Shown: positions 23,227-37,280, counted from the stretch's first letter. The stretch is 64,000 nucleotides of DNA from Pezizomycotina sp. ARF18 (GCA_002224055.1 AZLU01000001.1:616960-680959); one strand, 5' to 3'. Program-made: numbers and translations. Notes: generated by a model from the sequence alone, not told the origin.

Positions 23227-26001
23227 ATGCCGACCGGTATCTGCGAACCGTTGGATCCAGTAAACTACAATAGCCCTTCTTCCAAGAAGAGGGTTGCATA
23301 TGTAAGTGCTCTTGTCTTCACGACTTTACCCTTTTACTCTTTATGCTTGAATAGAAGCTAACCGTGGGTGAAATTTTTACCGCAGTTCTACGACTGTACG
23401 TTGCGCCACGTTACCCCGTACCATCAAATTCTTCGTTCGGGAGCTTCGTTACTAACAATTCTACTTATCATTCTGGAATAGCTGATGTCGGGTATGTTTC
23501 TTAGCTTCCGAACTGCGTCTTTCTCTTTGTATCAACTTGCCGTTGCTGACGAAATTTTGGTGGTGCGCCAGAAACTATGCATACGTCGCGGGACATCCCA
23601 TGAAGCCCCACCGCATCAGGATGGCGCACTCCCTTATCATGAATTACGGACTTTACAAATACATCGAGATATATGTCAGTATACCTTCTTATCCTTCTTC
23701 CTTCTCCCTTCTTCATGTTGAGAATTAATGGCTGATTCTCTTTGTTCCCCTCATCAATTTTTTTAGCGAGCGAAACCCGCCACGAGAAAAGAAATGTGCC
23801 AGTTTCACACGGACGAGTACATAGACTTCCTCTACAAGGTCACGCCGGACAATATGGACCAGTTCTCCAAGGAGCAGACAAAGTTCAACGTCGGCGACGA
23901 CTGCCCCGTTTTCGACGGCCTCTTCGAATTCTGCGGTATCTCCGGCGGCGGTAGCATGGAGGGAGCGGCGAGGTTGAACCGCGGCAAGTGCGATATTGCG
24001 GTCAACTGGGCCGGCGGTCTGCACCACGCGAAGAAGAGCGAAGCGTCTGGGTTCTGCTATGTAAATGGTAAGTAAACCTTCTTATCCTAGAGAATAGCAT
24101 GTTTTCTAACGAAGATATCAATCGCAGACATCGTCCTTGGCATCATCGAGCTCCTCCGTTACCATTCCCGCGTCCTGTACATCGACATCGACGTCCACCA
24201 CGGCGACGGCGTCGAGGAAGCCTTCTACACGACCGACCGCGTCATGACCGCCTCCTTCCACAAGTACGGCGAGTACTTCCCGGAACGGGAGAACTCAGAG
24301 ACATCGGCGTCGGAGCCGGGAAATACTACTCCGTCAATTTCCCCCTGCGCGACGGTATCACCGACGAGACCTACAAGAGCATCTTCGAGCCTGTCATCCA
24401 GTGGATCATGGATTATTATAAGCCCGGAGCGGTCGTGCTGCAGTGCGGAGGCGATTCGCTGTCCGGAGATAGGCTCGGCTGCTTCAATCTTTCCATGAGG
24501 GGCCACGCGAACTGCGTCAAGTTCGTCAAGTCGTTCAACCTGCCTACGCTGGTCCTCGGTGGTGGTGGTTATACCATGAGGAACGTCGCGCGTACTTGGT
24601 GCCACGAGACTGGTGTCCTCGTCGGGAAGGATCTACCCAGCAAGCTCCCTTATTGCGATTACTATGATGTAAGCTACGGTCCCTTCTTTCTCCGCAGAAA
24701 TCAATCTTTCTTGATGACTTGTGATTTGATGTTAATGGGCATGTATCTAGTACTACGGCCCCGACTACGAGCTCGACGTCCGCCCGTCCAACATGGAAAA
24801 CCTAAATACGAAAGAATACCTCGAAAAGATCCGGCAAACCCTCCACACCAACCTCGAACGCACCCGCGCCGTCCCCTCCGTCCAGCTCACCGAAGTCCCC
24901 CGCGAGCGCGAACGCTACCTCGAAGAGCAAGAAGAGGAAATGGAAGATATGGACGAAGACACCAACGCCGACGTCCGCAACACGCAGCACCGCTGGGACA
25001 AGCGCGTCGAAAAGGACGGGAGCTGTACGACTCCGACGACGAAGACCAGGAAAAGATACACGGTATAAGCGTCACGCGAACGGCGAGAAGAAGAGTAGGA
25101 ATATCCGCTCGTATGCGTCGGGGACTTCTACGCCCGCACTCGGCGTTGCGAACCCTAGTAATGAGCGCAGCAGGAGCGTTAGTCCCGGAAAAATGTCCGG
25201 ATTATCTACGCCGGCGATTAATCCGAGAACGACGGTAACAATAACCACCTGACGAGCGACGCGGCGCCGGAGACGAAGCGCTCGAGGACCGTTTCTCCCG
25301 TTAGGGGTACGGCTGCGGCGGCTGCGTCCGCGATGCAACCGGAGAAGAACGAGACGCTGGAGTCGGAAACCGAGGATATCAGGAAGGCCACGCGCCCGCT
25401 AGGAACCCGGAGGATCCGCAGCCGGAGGCTATGAATGAGGATTCGGAGATGGTAGACGAGGGTGCGCTCGCGGATGTAGAGGATGAGTCTGCGGTTGATA
25501 AGATGGATATGGATGAGGCTGAAGCGCCTACGCCTGCTGTTACTGCTCCTGCCGCCGAGGCATCTGCTACTGCTGAACCGGCTGCGGCGGAAGATAAAGC
25601 GGAGGAGGAAACCGAAGCGACACTGACGGCTGAAACCGCTGTGGATGAAGATACCGAAGAAACACCCGCCGCGGCAGCCGAAAAGGAAAGCACGCCGGCT
25701 AAAGCGGACGACGAAACCGAAAAGGCCGCCGAGGAATCTAAAGAAACCGGTGATGAAAAGGCAGCGGAGAAGAAGAAGAAGAAAAGAAAGCCGAAGGAGA
25801 TGAGGAGGTTGCGGAAAAGAAGGACGAAGAGAAGGAAAAGACGACAAGGATGCCGAAGCACCGGCGGCGGCGAAGACGGCTTCGAAATCGGGGACGCCAA
25901 AGGCGGGTACGCCGAAGGCTACGACGCCCGCGCCGGCTAAAGCCGACGACGAGGATTTGGAGATGAAGACGGACGAGCCAGAGAAGGCGGCGGCCGAGTA
26001 A
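23227..26001 (+). CDS. RPD3: Class I histone deacetylase Rpd3/RpdA with long acidic tail
   Basis: This zinc enzyme removes acetyl groups from histone lysines as catalytic subunit of Sin3-type co-repressors in the nucleus. Exons: 23227-23301, 23386-23395, 23482-23491, 23572-23674, 23767-24067, 24128-24668, 24751-26001. Exons 2 and 3 are only 10 nt each, yet together spell FYDSDVGNYA exactly as expected. Catalytic motifs are present: GGLHHAKK (active-site His pair), [11 protein letters not shown] (zinc Asp and His), [17 protein letters not shown] (third zinc ligand) and [14 protein letters not shown] (catalytic Tyr). After the domain comes a tail of about 330 residues rich in Glu, Ala, Lys and Thr. 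Aspergillus RpdA is known to need such a tail, which yeast Rpd3 lacks. One-base breaks occur at 24282 and 25018 (both one G short) and several in the tail; the stop at 25999 follows EPEKAAAE. Confidence 0.97.
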
Positions 26002-28060
26002 GAAAATGCAACTGCGATGAGGAATCATCCGTTAAGCGATCTTATTCAAGGGTTTAAATTTGGAATTTCAAAATGCTTTTGCAATGTTTCTTCTTCGTTG
26101 AGTTTTGTTATATTTCTGGCTTCTTGTGTACAATAATACGTTTTCGATCTACTATCAGTTGCCTGCTCTATTTTCCTTTTTCGTGGTTTTCCAACTTAAT
26201 AACCTCCGTCTTTCCCTACATTATTATATTTTTCTTAATGATTTAGGTTTTTTTTTTCATTTTTTTTTTTTTTCATACAAATGTTTGGTTCTAAATGGCG
26301 TCTGCTCTTTTGTTCTTTCGAGTTCTTATATTGGTGTTTTTTACTCTCCTTACTTCTAAGTTTGTTCATCTACCTCTGATTCAGAGATATACAAAATACA
26401 ATACTCTTACTTTACCTTTCGTCTACTTTTTAATTTGCAATATTAACCGTACTTAACGTATTTTTTTTTAAAGTGGATCCGTGAATGTCGAAGGGTGTAA
26501 GAAAATAATCGAGTCTTGAAAAATTCTCCCACGGCTGCAAATTCGAGGCATACAAAGCAAATCTGTTCTGTATTGTCGTGAGATTCATATGGAGATAACT
26601 GACTTAATTGGGCTCCTTTTTTTCCCCTATCGCCGCGGCCCTTTCCCCTTTTCTCTGTTAATTACGTGCCTTTGATACATTAAATTTCCTAGAATGAAAA
26701 GTTCCTCTCTTCCTCTCAAACCGTCTTAAAAGAAATAAGAAACTTGTTCAATTGAAAGTGAACAGTGACCTCAATAAGTCCATCCCGAGTACTCTTACCA
26801 AAGTCTTACAGAACTTACGATGGATCCTATCGTCTCATTCAATGGTTTCAAATCACTTGAGCATACAAAGCGTAGCTCACGAACACCCCAGCGGTTGAGA
26901 GGGCGACAGCTGGGTAGAAGATCCTGAACTCGTATAGGGATGGAGCAGTAAATGATGATAAAACTCCCGGATCGGAGAAGAAAAGAAAAGTGGCGGCCCC
27001 CCCCTGTCCAATCGGACGTACTCGGACCCTCTGATGGTCGACACGCTAGCTATGTGAGCTAAACACCATCGTCAACGCCAGGTCCGGCTACCGCTCTATT
27101 CCTCATGGATGCAACAAAGTTCCAGTCCTCACCCAGCAGTGTCGATCAGTTTGGCAAACCCCAAGCGTTTCACCGGTTAAGCAGCTACCGCTCCAACGCA
27201 GTTCCTTCCGATTGCGGATTTGTACGATGAGATGCAGACGCTGGCAGAGATCAATTATATATAAAAAAAAATTGGATACGAACCGAATGGGAATATATAC
27301 TACGCCACTCGAGGATAAAACGACTTGAGCTGAGCGGTATTGCGTTGCTACCTGTGTCTAGTAGGAAATCCGGTGACCGTCGCAACCGTCGTTCCACCGT
27401 ATTTAGGTTAAGGTTGCGGTTTTTTCTTTGTAAAGGATGAGCCGTACAACGAGCGCTGCTGGGCTTGCGAGTTCCGTAAGAAGCCTCGTCGAGGTAACGT
27501 TCAAGTGCACAAGGAAGCGACGCCTAGAGGACCAAGCAAGCGCCTTCGAACCGAACTTTCTCCTTCATTCGTACCACGGAAATCTGTTCGATGGATGGCC
27601 CTTCTAGGCGACGCCAGGCGGACAAGATGTTCAAGCAGGTGATCGATAAGCAGTTGCTGGAAGCGCTGCAATCGAGCCACTTGGAGCCGTAGGTGGGAGA
27701 GAGTCCAGAAACAAACGCACCAGAATGAGGACAAGGAAACGAAAGAGACCTGCGTGGGGAAGCTAGAAGAGGATCGGTTAGAGGCAGTAGCAAAAAAGGA
27801 AACGGCATGTAAAAGCAACCTCGTGTGTTTATTAGTTGTACTTAGCCAAATAAAACAAATCGCAGACAGCAAAAACTCCATAGTATAATCCTTTTTTTTT
27901 TTTTTTTTTTTTTCTTTTTGGTTTGTGACCGTAACTCCACCACTTCTATCAACTTCCTCAACCAAACACCAATCAACCTAAAACTGCGTAACGACATTCA
28001 CTACTCATTGGTACCACCATTTGAAGTATACATAATATACGATAAATTATGGACTGGATC
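26002..28060. other. Intergenic region
   Basis: To 26700 this is the AT-rich 3' flank of RPD3. A GC-richer stretch at 26850-27790 contains short frames on both strands, including a plus-strand end MFKQVIDKQLLEALQ at about 27626-27693. I do not recognise it; it may be a gene remnant. A T21 run lies near 27893-27913. No tRNA-like fold could be confirmed. Confidence 0.4.
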
Positions 28061-28074
28061 TTATTACTCGTTAG

Positions 28075-28480
28075 TCGACTGTTTACACCGACTGCGAACT
28101 TTTAAATTCATTACAAACAAACGTAAAATAAACCGTTGCAGTCTTCTCCTTTTTTTGAACATGCGGACGTAAACGAACCATAAAATTTGGTAGTTTAAAA
28201 CAAGGCGGTTTGCATCTTGTATACCATTCTGGAATTATCTCGTGAGCATATATTTCGACTAGGTGTTTCTTTCTGCAGAAAACGAGTTGTACGCATACTC
28301 TGCTTCACATGCAAGCTCCTCGCGCTGGTGAACATAGATTTCTCAATTACGGGGATGTAGATCTAGAGTAAAGAGTGGACGCATTCGCATACCATTAAGA
28401 ACACGGCCAGGTATGGTAAGGTGATGTAGAAGAAAAGCTGATTGATTCTACTCGCGGTATACAGAACCTAGAGACGAATA
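28075..28480 (+). repeat. Diverged repeat R1, copy a
   Basis: Pairs by eye with 29370-29760. Shared words, in order, include CGACTGTTTACACCGACTGC against CGACGGTTTATACCGACCGC, AAACGTAAAATAA, the CATTCTGGAATTATCTCGTG against CATTCCAGAAGTAGCTCGTG segment, and GATGTAGAAGAAAA against TGCATAGAAGAAAA. Copies are about 1295 bp apart in the same orientation. Confidence 0.65.
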
Positions 28481-29369
28481 TCACTATGAAGACTACCCGC
28501 ATATATTCTGAAGCCAAGTCTACCGCCATTTTCTCAAATGATAGGGACAAACACACCGGAACGCTGGATGCAGATGTGTCTTGTCCAACGAGCTACGTGT
28601 CCAAAATGAAGGATCATTGTTAACTTCGATATTTGTCGCGCGATGTTACATAATTTTTTAAAAATCTTGCTTGAACCTAGAGTTGGGAGGGTGGGATAGC
28701 CTGAAGTTTCAACTCTTTTGGAAATTCTAATTACCCGATCTCCTCGCTGCAGATAGAGGTGAGATTCTCTAAGGGTTTGTCAGTACGATCATGAAGCTGT
28801 CGTGGACGTCGATAACGCCTTTTTTGTTCTTTAGTGAGAGGGATTAATACTCATCTATAAAAGAGCACCTATGCGCGTGAAGGAGACCAGGAGGAGCATA
28901 CAATGACTGCCTGCTAGGAAGCTTATACATTAGGCTCTAAAAGGAAGTATGATACTTAGTTTGGACGTCCACGAATCTGTTTGAGCTATACAAACGTGAA
29001 GTGATGAAAAGGTACGACAACACGACGGAACTGACAAGATACTAATTCCTCTCATCGAGAACGCTTTGAGGGAATCGTCTAACGGATATTCGTCTAATTG
29101 GAATACTCTTATGTTGACATGGACGCAATTAGGATAGAGCTATGTGAGCTTTAATCATGGAGACGAATGTAATATATGAAAATTGTTGCTACAATGCAGA
29201 AGATTTGATAACTTTAGAGCATTCTAGACCACTGAAATCTAATTGGCTACATATAGATGGCTACTGATATTGACTTATGGCGCTGAGGACGGCCAGTGAA
29301 GGGATATTATTAGTATCGCCATCTAAAGTCATAATAGTATATAATACGTTACGACTCTTATGCTTCCTT

Positions 29370-29760
29370 GATCGACGGTTTATACCGACCGCGAATTTTA
29401 AATTTTATTATAAAAAAACGTAAAATAACCGTTGAAAGCCTTTTCTTTTTAAAGACGTAGACGTAAACAACACAATCCATAAAAGTCATTCGTGTAAAGG
29501 AAGCGTCAGCTCTCGATTTATATATCATTCCAGAAGTAGCTCGTGAGCTTATATTCGACCAAATGTCTTATCTGTGAAAACGACTCTAACGCATACTTCG
29601 CTACACACCTCAGCTCCTCATGCTATTAGCATATATTTCATATTACGGGCTGTGTAATAAGGCCTGGAAGCAAACGGCCATTACATACGCCAGGTCGATG
29701 AGACTGCATAGAAGAAAAAATGTGGGGATTAGCGGATCTAAAAGCAAACTCGTTTGCTGT
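29370..29760 (+). repeat. Diverged repeat R1, copy b
   Basis: Second copy of the repeat at 28075-28480, in the same order and orientation, but clearly diverged. The differences include many transitions, as expected of old RIP-like mutation. The unit could be an end repeat of an element or a tandem duplication; the DNA between shows no recognisable gene. Confidence 0.65.
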
Positions 29761-32700
29761 AGGCAATATAATACTTTCTAGAATTGCTTACGCCAGACGG
29801 TCCCCAATTGATGGCGTAATGTTCACCGGAAATAATTGGTTTTTGGTTTCATATTTCGTAAGAAGTACTACGTAATCTCGTTGACGGCCCGACACATTTT
29901 GATATTGATGATGCAGCGTCTGACTTACTCTTGACAGGATAAAGCGTGATTTGCCCCGGTGTTAGATCACATAAAATAGAGTCATTTTTCGATGATGATT
30001 TCTAGTTTCTTCCGCAAGTATAGCAACGTATCTACTAAGGAACTGGTAAATGGACTTATCATATATCTCCTATAGACCTAACGCAGCATCACTCATAAAG
30101 CCATTTTTAAAGGTTGGTTCGAGTCTATCGATAGAGGAAGCTTTACGCAGTGATCGAAGGTGAGCCTACTGAGTATAGAGAAGGAGTAGGACAACGTCCG
30201 AGACTTCAGCTCGACCTATAAGTCGGCTCATCCGGGGAATGCGATCGCGAATTTGTCTTCGCGGGTTTTAACTATCCCAGCGCTCTTGAACGATAAAAGT
30301 TATTGGATGTTGCGATGCGCGGGTAATCTTTACTTTTTCCTGGAGCATGTAGTAAATACCTCGTGACAGGGCGTCCGGTGTACCATATAGTTTGACTACG
30401 TTAATTCAAAGGGAGTGAGGCGAAGTCCATATGAGACATTAGCTTAAAGTCGAGGTTAGAAATCTAAAAGCTTTGTGCGGCGGATAAATGATATTTCTAT
30501 AAATTTCTAAGGTACCGGGATTTACTTGGCTGTATATAGAAGACACGATATCGATTCATTGCACTACGGATGGCTGAAGACATCATATTGACAAGTCTGT
30601 AATCAAAGATGCAGAAGGTCGCGGCTGTGCACATAACACTTGCAGGTTAGTCCCGGGTTTCGGATAAATCTAATTAGCCAACAACGCTGAGGCAAAGGCA
30701 TAGCAGATGTTTGGGCTTAGCAAATGCTGGCTCCTTTCTCGTAGGATTATGATTTGCACTCTGTAGTTTTAGCGAGCCGGTTTATCGGTCATCACCCGCA
30801 GCAATCGATTACGCAAGCGATACGACAGTGGTTTAAAATTCAAGTCCTATATCTGAAGAGCTCACGCGCAAGGCACCACGGGCGCCCTTTGCCGATGTTT
30901 TTCGTTGAAGATGGATACGAGAAAGAATCTAGGCTTATTATAGAGTTTCATCGACAAGCTTCAACGTATAGCCATACAAGATAACGATTTACGCAAGGCG
31001 CTAGGGTAAAACGCGTAATAACTCGCTGTAGACAAACGGGGAGCCAACACATCTCATAGCCTAGTCACTTCTGGGTTATGAAGGCCCCTTCTCATTGAGT
31101 TCATAGATATTTTCCCGTGTGCCTGGTCCTATAAGCCGCAGAGAAAAAGATAATATAATTACTGGAAGGAGTTAGACGCTGAAGCATATCAAATTGTAGG
31201 TTTATTTAAAATATTGGAGACCGTTCAACTCATGTACTGGAGATATGGAGTTTCAGCTACGGCCTATTATACAATATAGTAATTATTGCTGCATCTAAGC
31301 TGCTATAGGTAATTGGAGGAAGGGTGCTTATCAGTAGCAGAAAGAAAGGAGAGATATAGCTATTACCTCTTTTCTTTTAAATTTCCCGAATGGACGATGA
31401 GGGAGATATATTTTAAAGGCTAAGGCTATTAAAACAGGTTGGCGTTGATCGACTAAGGATTTCATCGTACATAAGCTAGAAAAAATACAGAGAAAGAGAG
31501 AGGAAGGAAGTGAAACTTTGCAGTGCCTCACGGGTTCCAGCCGATATTTTCTAAAAAAAAAAAAACGTCCAAGTATGCTATCTCTAATTTTACCTGATAC
31601 TACGCAATAATACTCACCGCTGTTTCGCTGAAGGATATTCTCTCTCGATTGGTATGGCACATCATGGTGATTTCTAGATAACGAAAACAAAGATCCACAC
31701 CGTTTCATACATACAGATATGAAAAGCAATAGAGATACGACATACGATCCATATCTCAGACGATCTGTAGTCGTCTACGACCGATCTAGGACATCGCTTT
31801 TTGAACTTTATCTTCTTGTAAGCAAGATGAAATGATACTCGCTTGAAAACGGGTTCCTTTGACAACAATAAAGCAGTAGCACCGAGACATTGCACATCTT
31901 TCAAGCCGTCTATAATGAAAAGGAAGGCCAATGTCTACGCCTTATAGCTGCTTAGTTTTAAAAGCAAACAATATTCAGCGTCACCTGCCTCGGAGATTCT
32001 TAGAATAAATCCTTTCCTAGACTGCCTATAGGTCTGACATTCCATTTGTAGAAGTCACCAAGGCGGAGGAAGGATTGTGCATAGGGAGTAGTGCCACGGT
32101 AAAATTAACGTAGATTATACCGCCGAGTAAAAACAGCTAGTACAATATTCATGGCATTTTGTCAACTTCAGGGTTCACAATGCAATGAGTGCGATATGGT
32201 TGGTTTTCTGACCCATGAAGTGTCGCAATGTAGTTTGATAAATCGAAGTTGAACTAAAAGCCCAGTATAACTTTGATCCTTCGAGATTCCTAAATAAAAC
32301 GTCTAAGTCGTCGAACAAGTAGATCACCTCGTAGCCGAAACATAACTGCCACGTCGACGAGTGTTGATGTGCCTTGTATTGCCCTCAACCATATCGAAAG
32401 GATTTACGGCAGAGTACATACAGCAATTAATTAATGCCCTTCATTTCGTATTCCCATATTTCAGACCACTCAAAGGAACGAGATATCAAGTCTGGCTTGA
32501 TTAAAGTTAACTCAGTGTGCGCTGCGATGGGATAAAATTGTCAAAAGCCCGACTAACGCGAGATAACCATTTATTATCCGTGAGAACACCGTGGCTTAGG
32601 ATACCGCTAGACCTTTTGGAGAATCAAGAAGAATGTCGCAGATACATAAGGATCAACAAGGTCGCTTTGTGTTATAGCGGCTATGGAACAGCTCAAAACT

Positions 32701-33628
32701 CCCGATGGACATTCGATATCTGGAACATCCGTCGAGGCACTTATTTAAGATACTAGTTGCAAAAAATTCAATGAGGCCTTATGTGGGTCTCATAGAGTCT
32801 ACTGTGGGCACTGAAAAAAAAAATTTTTTTTTTGGCGCTGCCATTGCGTTGAACGAACAACTTCAAGGATCTCTGATTGGCGAGGAAGTTGCATACTCGA
32901 GATGATTCGCGATTCCTTGTTATTAGATATTGCCACCAAGAAGACAAACAGATAGCGTAGTCGCACAAGAGCATAGAAGCCGCATAAGCATCACGGAAAT
33001 TAAGGATCGCGTAAACGTCCAGCGAGCCTATTTACGCTTCAGATCATTTAGACAATACAAGCACCGAACATAGTGCACGAGGCGGACTCGGAACCAGGCC
33101 TAGAAGGTTGAATATCCTGCACATCAATATGCCGATTTGGACTAGTACCTCTTAAACCATTCATTTAAATCATCCATTCTTCCCGATAGGCGGCTTCATT
33201 TCTTGAACACAGATCAAAGGGCATATCATAAAGATCGGCCAATTGCTGCACGTATATCTCATTATCGTAGAGCAGAAGTGACCCGATCCAGACACTCTAT
33301 AAGTGTACTCTCTGTTTCGTAGATCAAACAAAATTATTAGTACTAAATTGCTCGGCCATCAGTTACAAATGCGCGAAATAGCCAGTCGCCTTAGACATCT
33401 CGAGACTCATGGATGTTTTCAAAAGATAATTCGTGACGACTTCGAAGCCATTCCGCTCCAGTACATCGAATTACTTGGGAGAACTTTCATATATTTACAA
33501 AGCAGGATTACGTAGAAGACTAGCCAGCCTAAGCCAGCGGGAAAAACAGTCAAACACAGCATGCGGGTTTATAATGTTAAAATTAGGTTCCTTCTAATTG
33601 GTTTTAAAATTGTCTTAAAAAATTTTTT

Positions 33629-33659
<31 letters not shown>

Positions 33660-36399
33660 CGAACTCTACAAATTTAAATATGTAAGTCAAACTAAAGCTA
33701 AAAATAACATTATAAGGATATTTAATTCGGGTTTACGTCCATCTTACGCTCCAGGTTCATCCACAATGGGTTTCATCTCATATGTTCTTTTCAGCTCTTC
33801 ATCTCTTCGCCCAATTATTACCTGGGTACGTCGTAAAACGGTTCTTGTCATTAAAGATTCTCAAAGGGGTGTACTACTAGTAACCCTTAATAACGCTATA
33901 TTCCTATTCGTGCAGCTAACCTTCACGGAATCCTAAGCTAAAGGCTAGAGTTTTATTCACAATAATAATAACATGGCCTTCCGCTTTAGTACTACTTAGT
34001 CGGTGATTTCGCAAGTATGGGGATACATAGCTAAACCAATGCTTTGCAGAGATTTTGTGGAGTTTTCGAGACGTCTAGTATGATCGATAAATATCCAAAT
34101 CAGCCGCACACATTTCAAACAGAAACAGAACTGATAGAGTCAATTAACCAGACGATACATATTGTCTCCTCAGTCGCCACCTGATACTTTAGCTCTCAGC
34201 GCTCAGGTCTCAGGGATCCTCTGGATAGTTTATTAATCCACTCACTATCAGATCGGATGACGACAAAGAAGAGACTATTCATACAATAGCCTAAATCCAA
34301 TAATAACCATCCACGCCGGACGATACACGTAGGTAGAAAAGGGAATAAAGGGATTAACCAGAATAGCAACATAGCGGATGAGCATAAAATTGGAAAAAAA
34401 GCTATATTCAAACATTGCTTCTATAGGATTAGAAGTATAAGGACAAAGTTTGACGACTAGCCCTGTTCTAGAGCGATAAACAGCTTATATGTTAAAGCTA
34501 TGCGGTTTTGCGTCGTATTATTATTCTCTGACCATCTCTGAGCACGGCGTGCAAATTACAGCTATTGACGAGACACATTTCATAGTATTATAATAGCCAG
34601 TTATAATCTAATGGCAGCTCTATATTAAAGAGGAGTCTGAGATAGATAGATTTATAGAAGTAGGAAGGAAGTACTCCTGGTTCTTACTTCTTGAAAGTAT
34701 ATGAAGTGCCAAACAGCTGATAGTTACTTAACGTAAAGAAGCAGGTACCGTAAAACTGTATTAATCTACGTGAATTCTCTGATGAAATTCATCCTTAAAA
34801 TCTTGAAGAATTCTATCCACTCCCGATAAGGTCGGGAAAGTAAGGTATTCGGAACTTTTCCCAGATCTATATCGCGCTTTAATTATAGATCATATAAAAG
34901 CTATAAAAGTTGAACCGAGATGTAGTTACGACATATTGCCGCCGTAGGATAGAGATATAATTTAGTTACGAAGCTGGATAGAGACGTATGCCACTTATTC
35001 TCGCAGCGAATCATTCTAGCGTCTATATCGGGAACGCAACTAACGGGGGAAAATCCTAGATTTTTATGATATAAAGGAAAGTATTACGAAGACACGTCGA
35101 CGGGCCTTTGGGATAGGAGTATCACAAGCATAAAACAGAGCTCGATAGCGGTACTATCGGGTTTGCTTAGATTAAATCGTTATATCGCTTGCTTATATTA
35201 CTCTAACAAGATTTTAAATAATTGGGTTTCAATAGCGGTAAACATTAAAATATATGAAATCTAAGGGTTATAGAAAGCCATATAACACAGCTATATACCA
35301 AAGGTAAACTGAATATCCGATAGGCCTTTATGACGTGCCTTAGTTCTAATTCCGTCTCCCTTAGCTGTCGAATACCTGGTATTCAATTCACGACTTACGG
35401 CCTCCAAGCGAATCATTATAGCAGTCATATGTATACTACGCTATCATCAAACACTCAAACATAACCTGTAGCCAAAGCATATCGCGCACGCAGCCTCACC
35501 ATATTAAACTTGTTTCGTTTTAGGGGTGATATAGGTTCAAAAAGTCCTGGCACCAGCAGAAGAAAAACTACTCCATATTATCCCTGATTACTTTACCACG
35601 AGCTCATTGTGGACCGTAGTTTGAAAAACTCTCACCAACTACGCGAAGTTGAGCTTTTGAGAAGAGACCAGACCTCTAGAGAGAGGCCATAATTTGCGGA
35701 CGACATTACCTTTGCAAAGGTCCATACCATAAATCTAATGAAGACGTCGCGCGGGCACTCAATAATTATCCTTTGAGCTCCTGGTACCAGCAGTAGCTGT
35801 CTTGATATCGTTTACAGTAAGCGAAATGCTCGCAAACCTCCAGACCTTAATGACCTACCCTTCGCGCATAATATGACTACAATAGCAATACCCCTATTAA
35901 AGATAAGTACATCGTTGTATTGAGTACGAAATCGCTAAGGAATATAAAGGCTTAAAAGAACGTAAACGAAAAAGCGGATACAGATCTTTGTAACAGTCTC
36001 GGAAATCAGTCCGGAGAAATCGGCCTGAAGTAGCACCAAAGCATAAAATAATATAGGTGAGACCGTCATCATAATCCAAAGAAAAGAAGAAGAAAAGAAA
36101 ACCTTCCCCCTCCTCCTCCCTTCCCGGTTTTTGCGAAGGATCGCGAACTTTAAGATAAATCCTTAACTAATACTTAATTCTGCTTTATGAAGCATTTGCC
36201 ATAAAACCCTATAGAAGCCAGAAGCTATCACTAAGAAATAACCTCAATCTTCGTATAGAGGCTTGGAGAATTCATATAAGAGGAGCGCTCCTGCGGATGC
36301 AAGCATAATAAGTTACTAACGCGAAATATTTCGTATATTAGGCCGAGAAATAAAGAAGGAGAAAATAGAAGCGATAAGGTCAATCTAAATTCGCGAACG

Positions 36400-37280
36400 A
36401 CTAAGCACTGATACTAAAAGTCTTTCGACACTCGCTATCACATTTTATCGCATCTAGTGGTGGTAATTTGATCCATGTCCTCCACGCCCCAATTCCTAGA
36501 TTAGACCTCCATCTCGAGTCAGGGCACTGCAAGTGACCGTGGATACAACTTGACGAACGTAGCTGGGACACGAGATGCAACCCCATTCTATCTCGAAGGT
36601 TTCCTTTCATGAAACTGTTCGTACTCAATTCGCATTTTAAACTTGCGAACCGTTGATGGCATGGAAAAAGCACAATCAACGGGCATGGTAATGCGTAGTG
36701 GACCCAGACGAGCAACATGACAAGACTGCAGAGCGCATAAGAACTACGGCCGTCGCCCTAAACCAATATAAACGTCCCAGCAACATATCTCGAAAGCATT
36801 TCCAAAGCTTCTGTAATCCTTTCATATTATCCTAACCCTTAACGCTGGAGTGATAGGCCCTAGAATCCCTCCAAGAAGAAACTGTACGATATCAAACGCT
36901 CTCCTCTCGAGTATGAAAGTATGCGGACTCTTATAATTAGGCATGATCTTCACAACAGCTTCGCCTCTCAGGGACTTAATCTATCCAAGCATACTACCAC
37001 AGGTAATACAGGCACATCCCGCTGACCTCTCATAGTCCGCAGCGAACTTACTATTCTTTTTCCGTCAAAAATGCAATCTTTGCCCAACAACAAAGTTTAA
37101 AGGAATGGTGGCAGCGGATACCAAGACCTTTGTTCTACAACAAAATCAGAGCATATTTTACTAAGACAACCACGAAAGCAAACAGCAGATTGTACGAAGA
37201 ATGGAGATCAGGTACTATTGCGAGAAGTTGTCGCACCCCATAGGATACCATGTAACACCTCGAAGAATGTCACATATTAC
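36400..37280 (+). repeat. Diverged dispersed repeat R2, copy a
   Basis: The reverse complement aligns by eye with 55500-56400. At 37095-37280 it aligns in the same orientation with 38705-38885. Shared words include GGAATGGTGGCAGCGGAT against GAATGGAGGCAGCGGGAT, then CTTTGTTCT, and GAGCATATTTTAC in identical order. A weak coding relationship to the 55.9-kb copy is visible (LESLQEETVRYQTLS against LESFKGATELYRTLP). The family is not recognised. Confidence 0.65.

Noticed and set aside
24225-26028. Minus-strand frames of up to 209 codons opposite rpd3
   Set aside because: They mirror the rpd3 exons. The Ser/Ala- and Arg-rich translations are what the reverse complement of the acidic tail gives.
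27020-27110. tRNA-like stretch GGTCGACACGCTAGCTATGTG
   Set aside because: No proper T-arm (GGTTCRA) follows, and no cloverleaf with a 7-nt anticodon loop could be drawn.
27501-27965. 154-codon minus-strand frame starting MVEEVDRSGG
   Set aside because: It runs through a poly(T) tract read as poly-Lys and shows no recognisable domain or intron signals.
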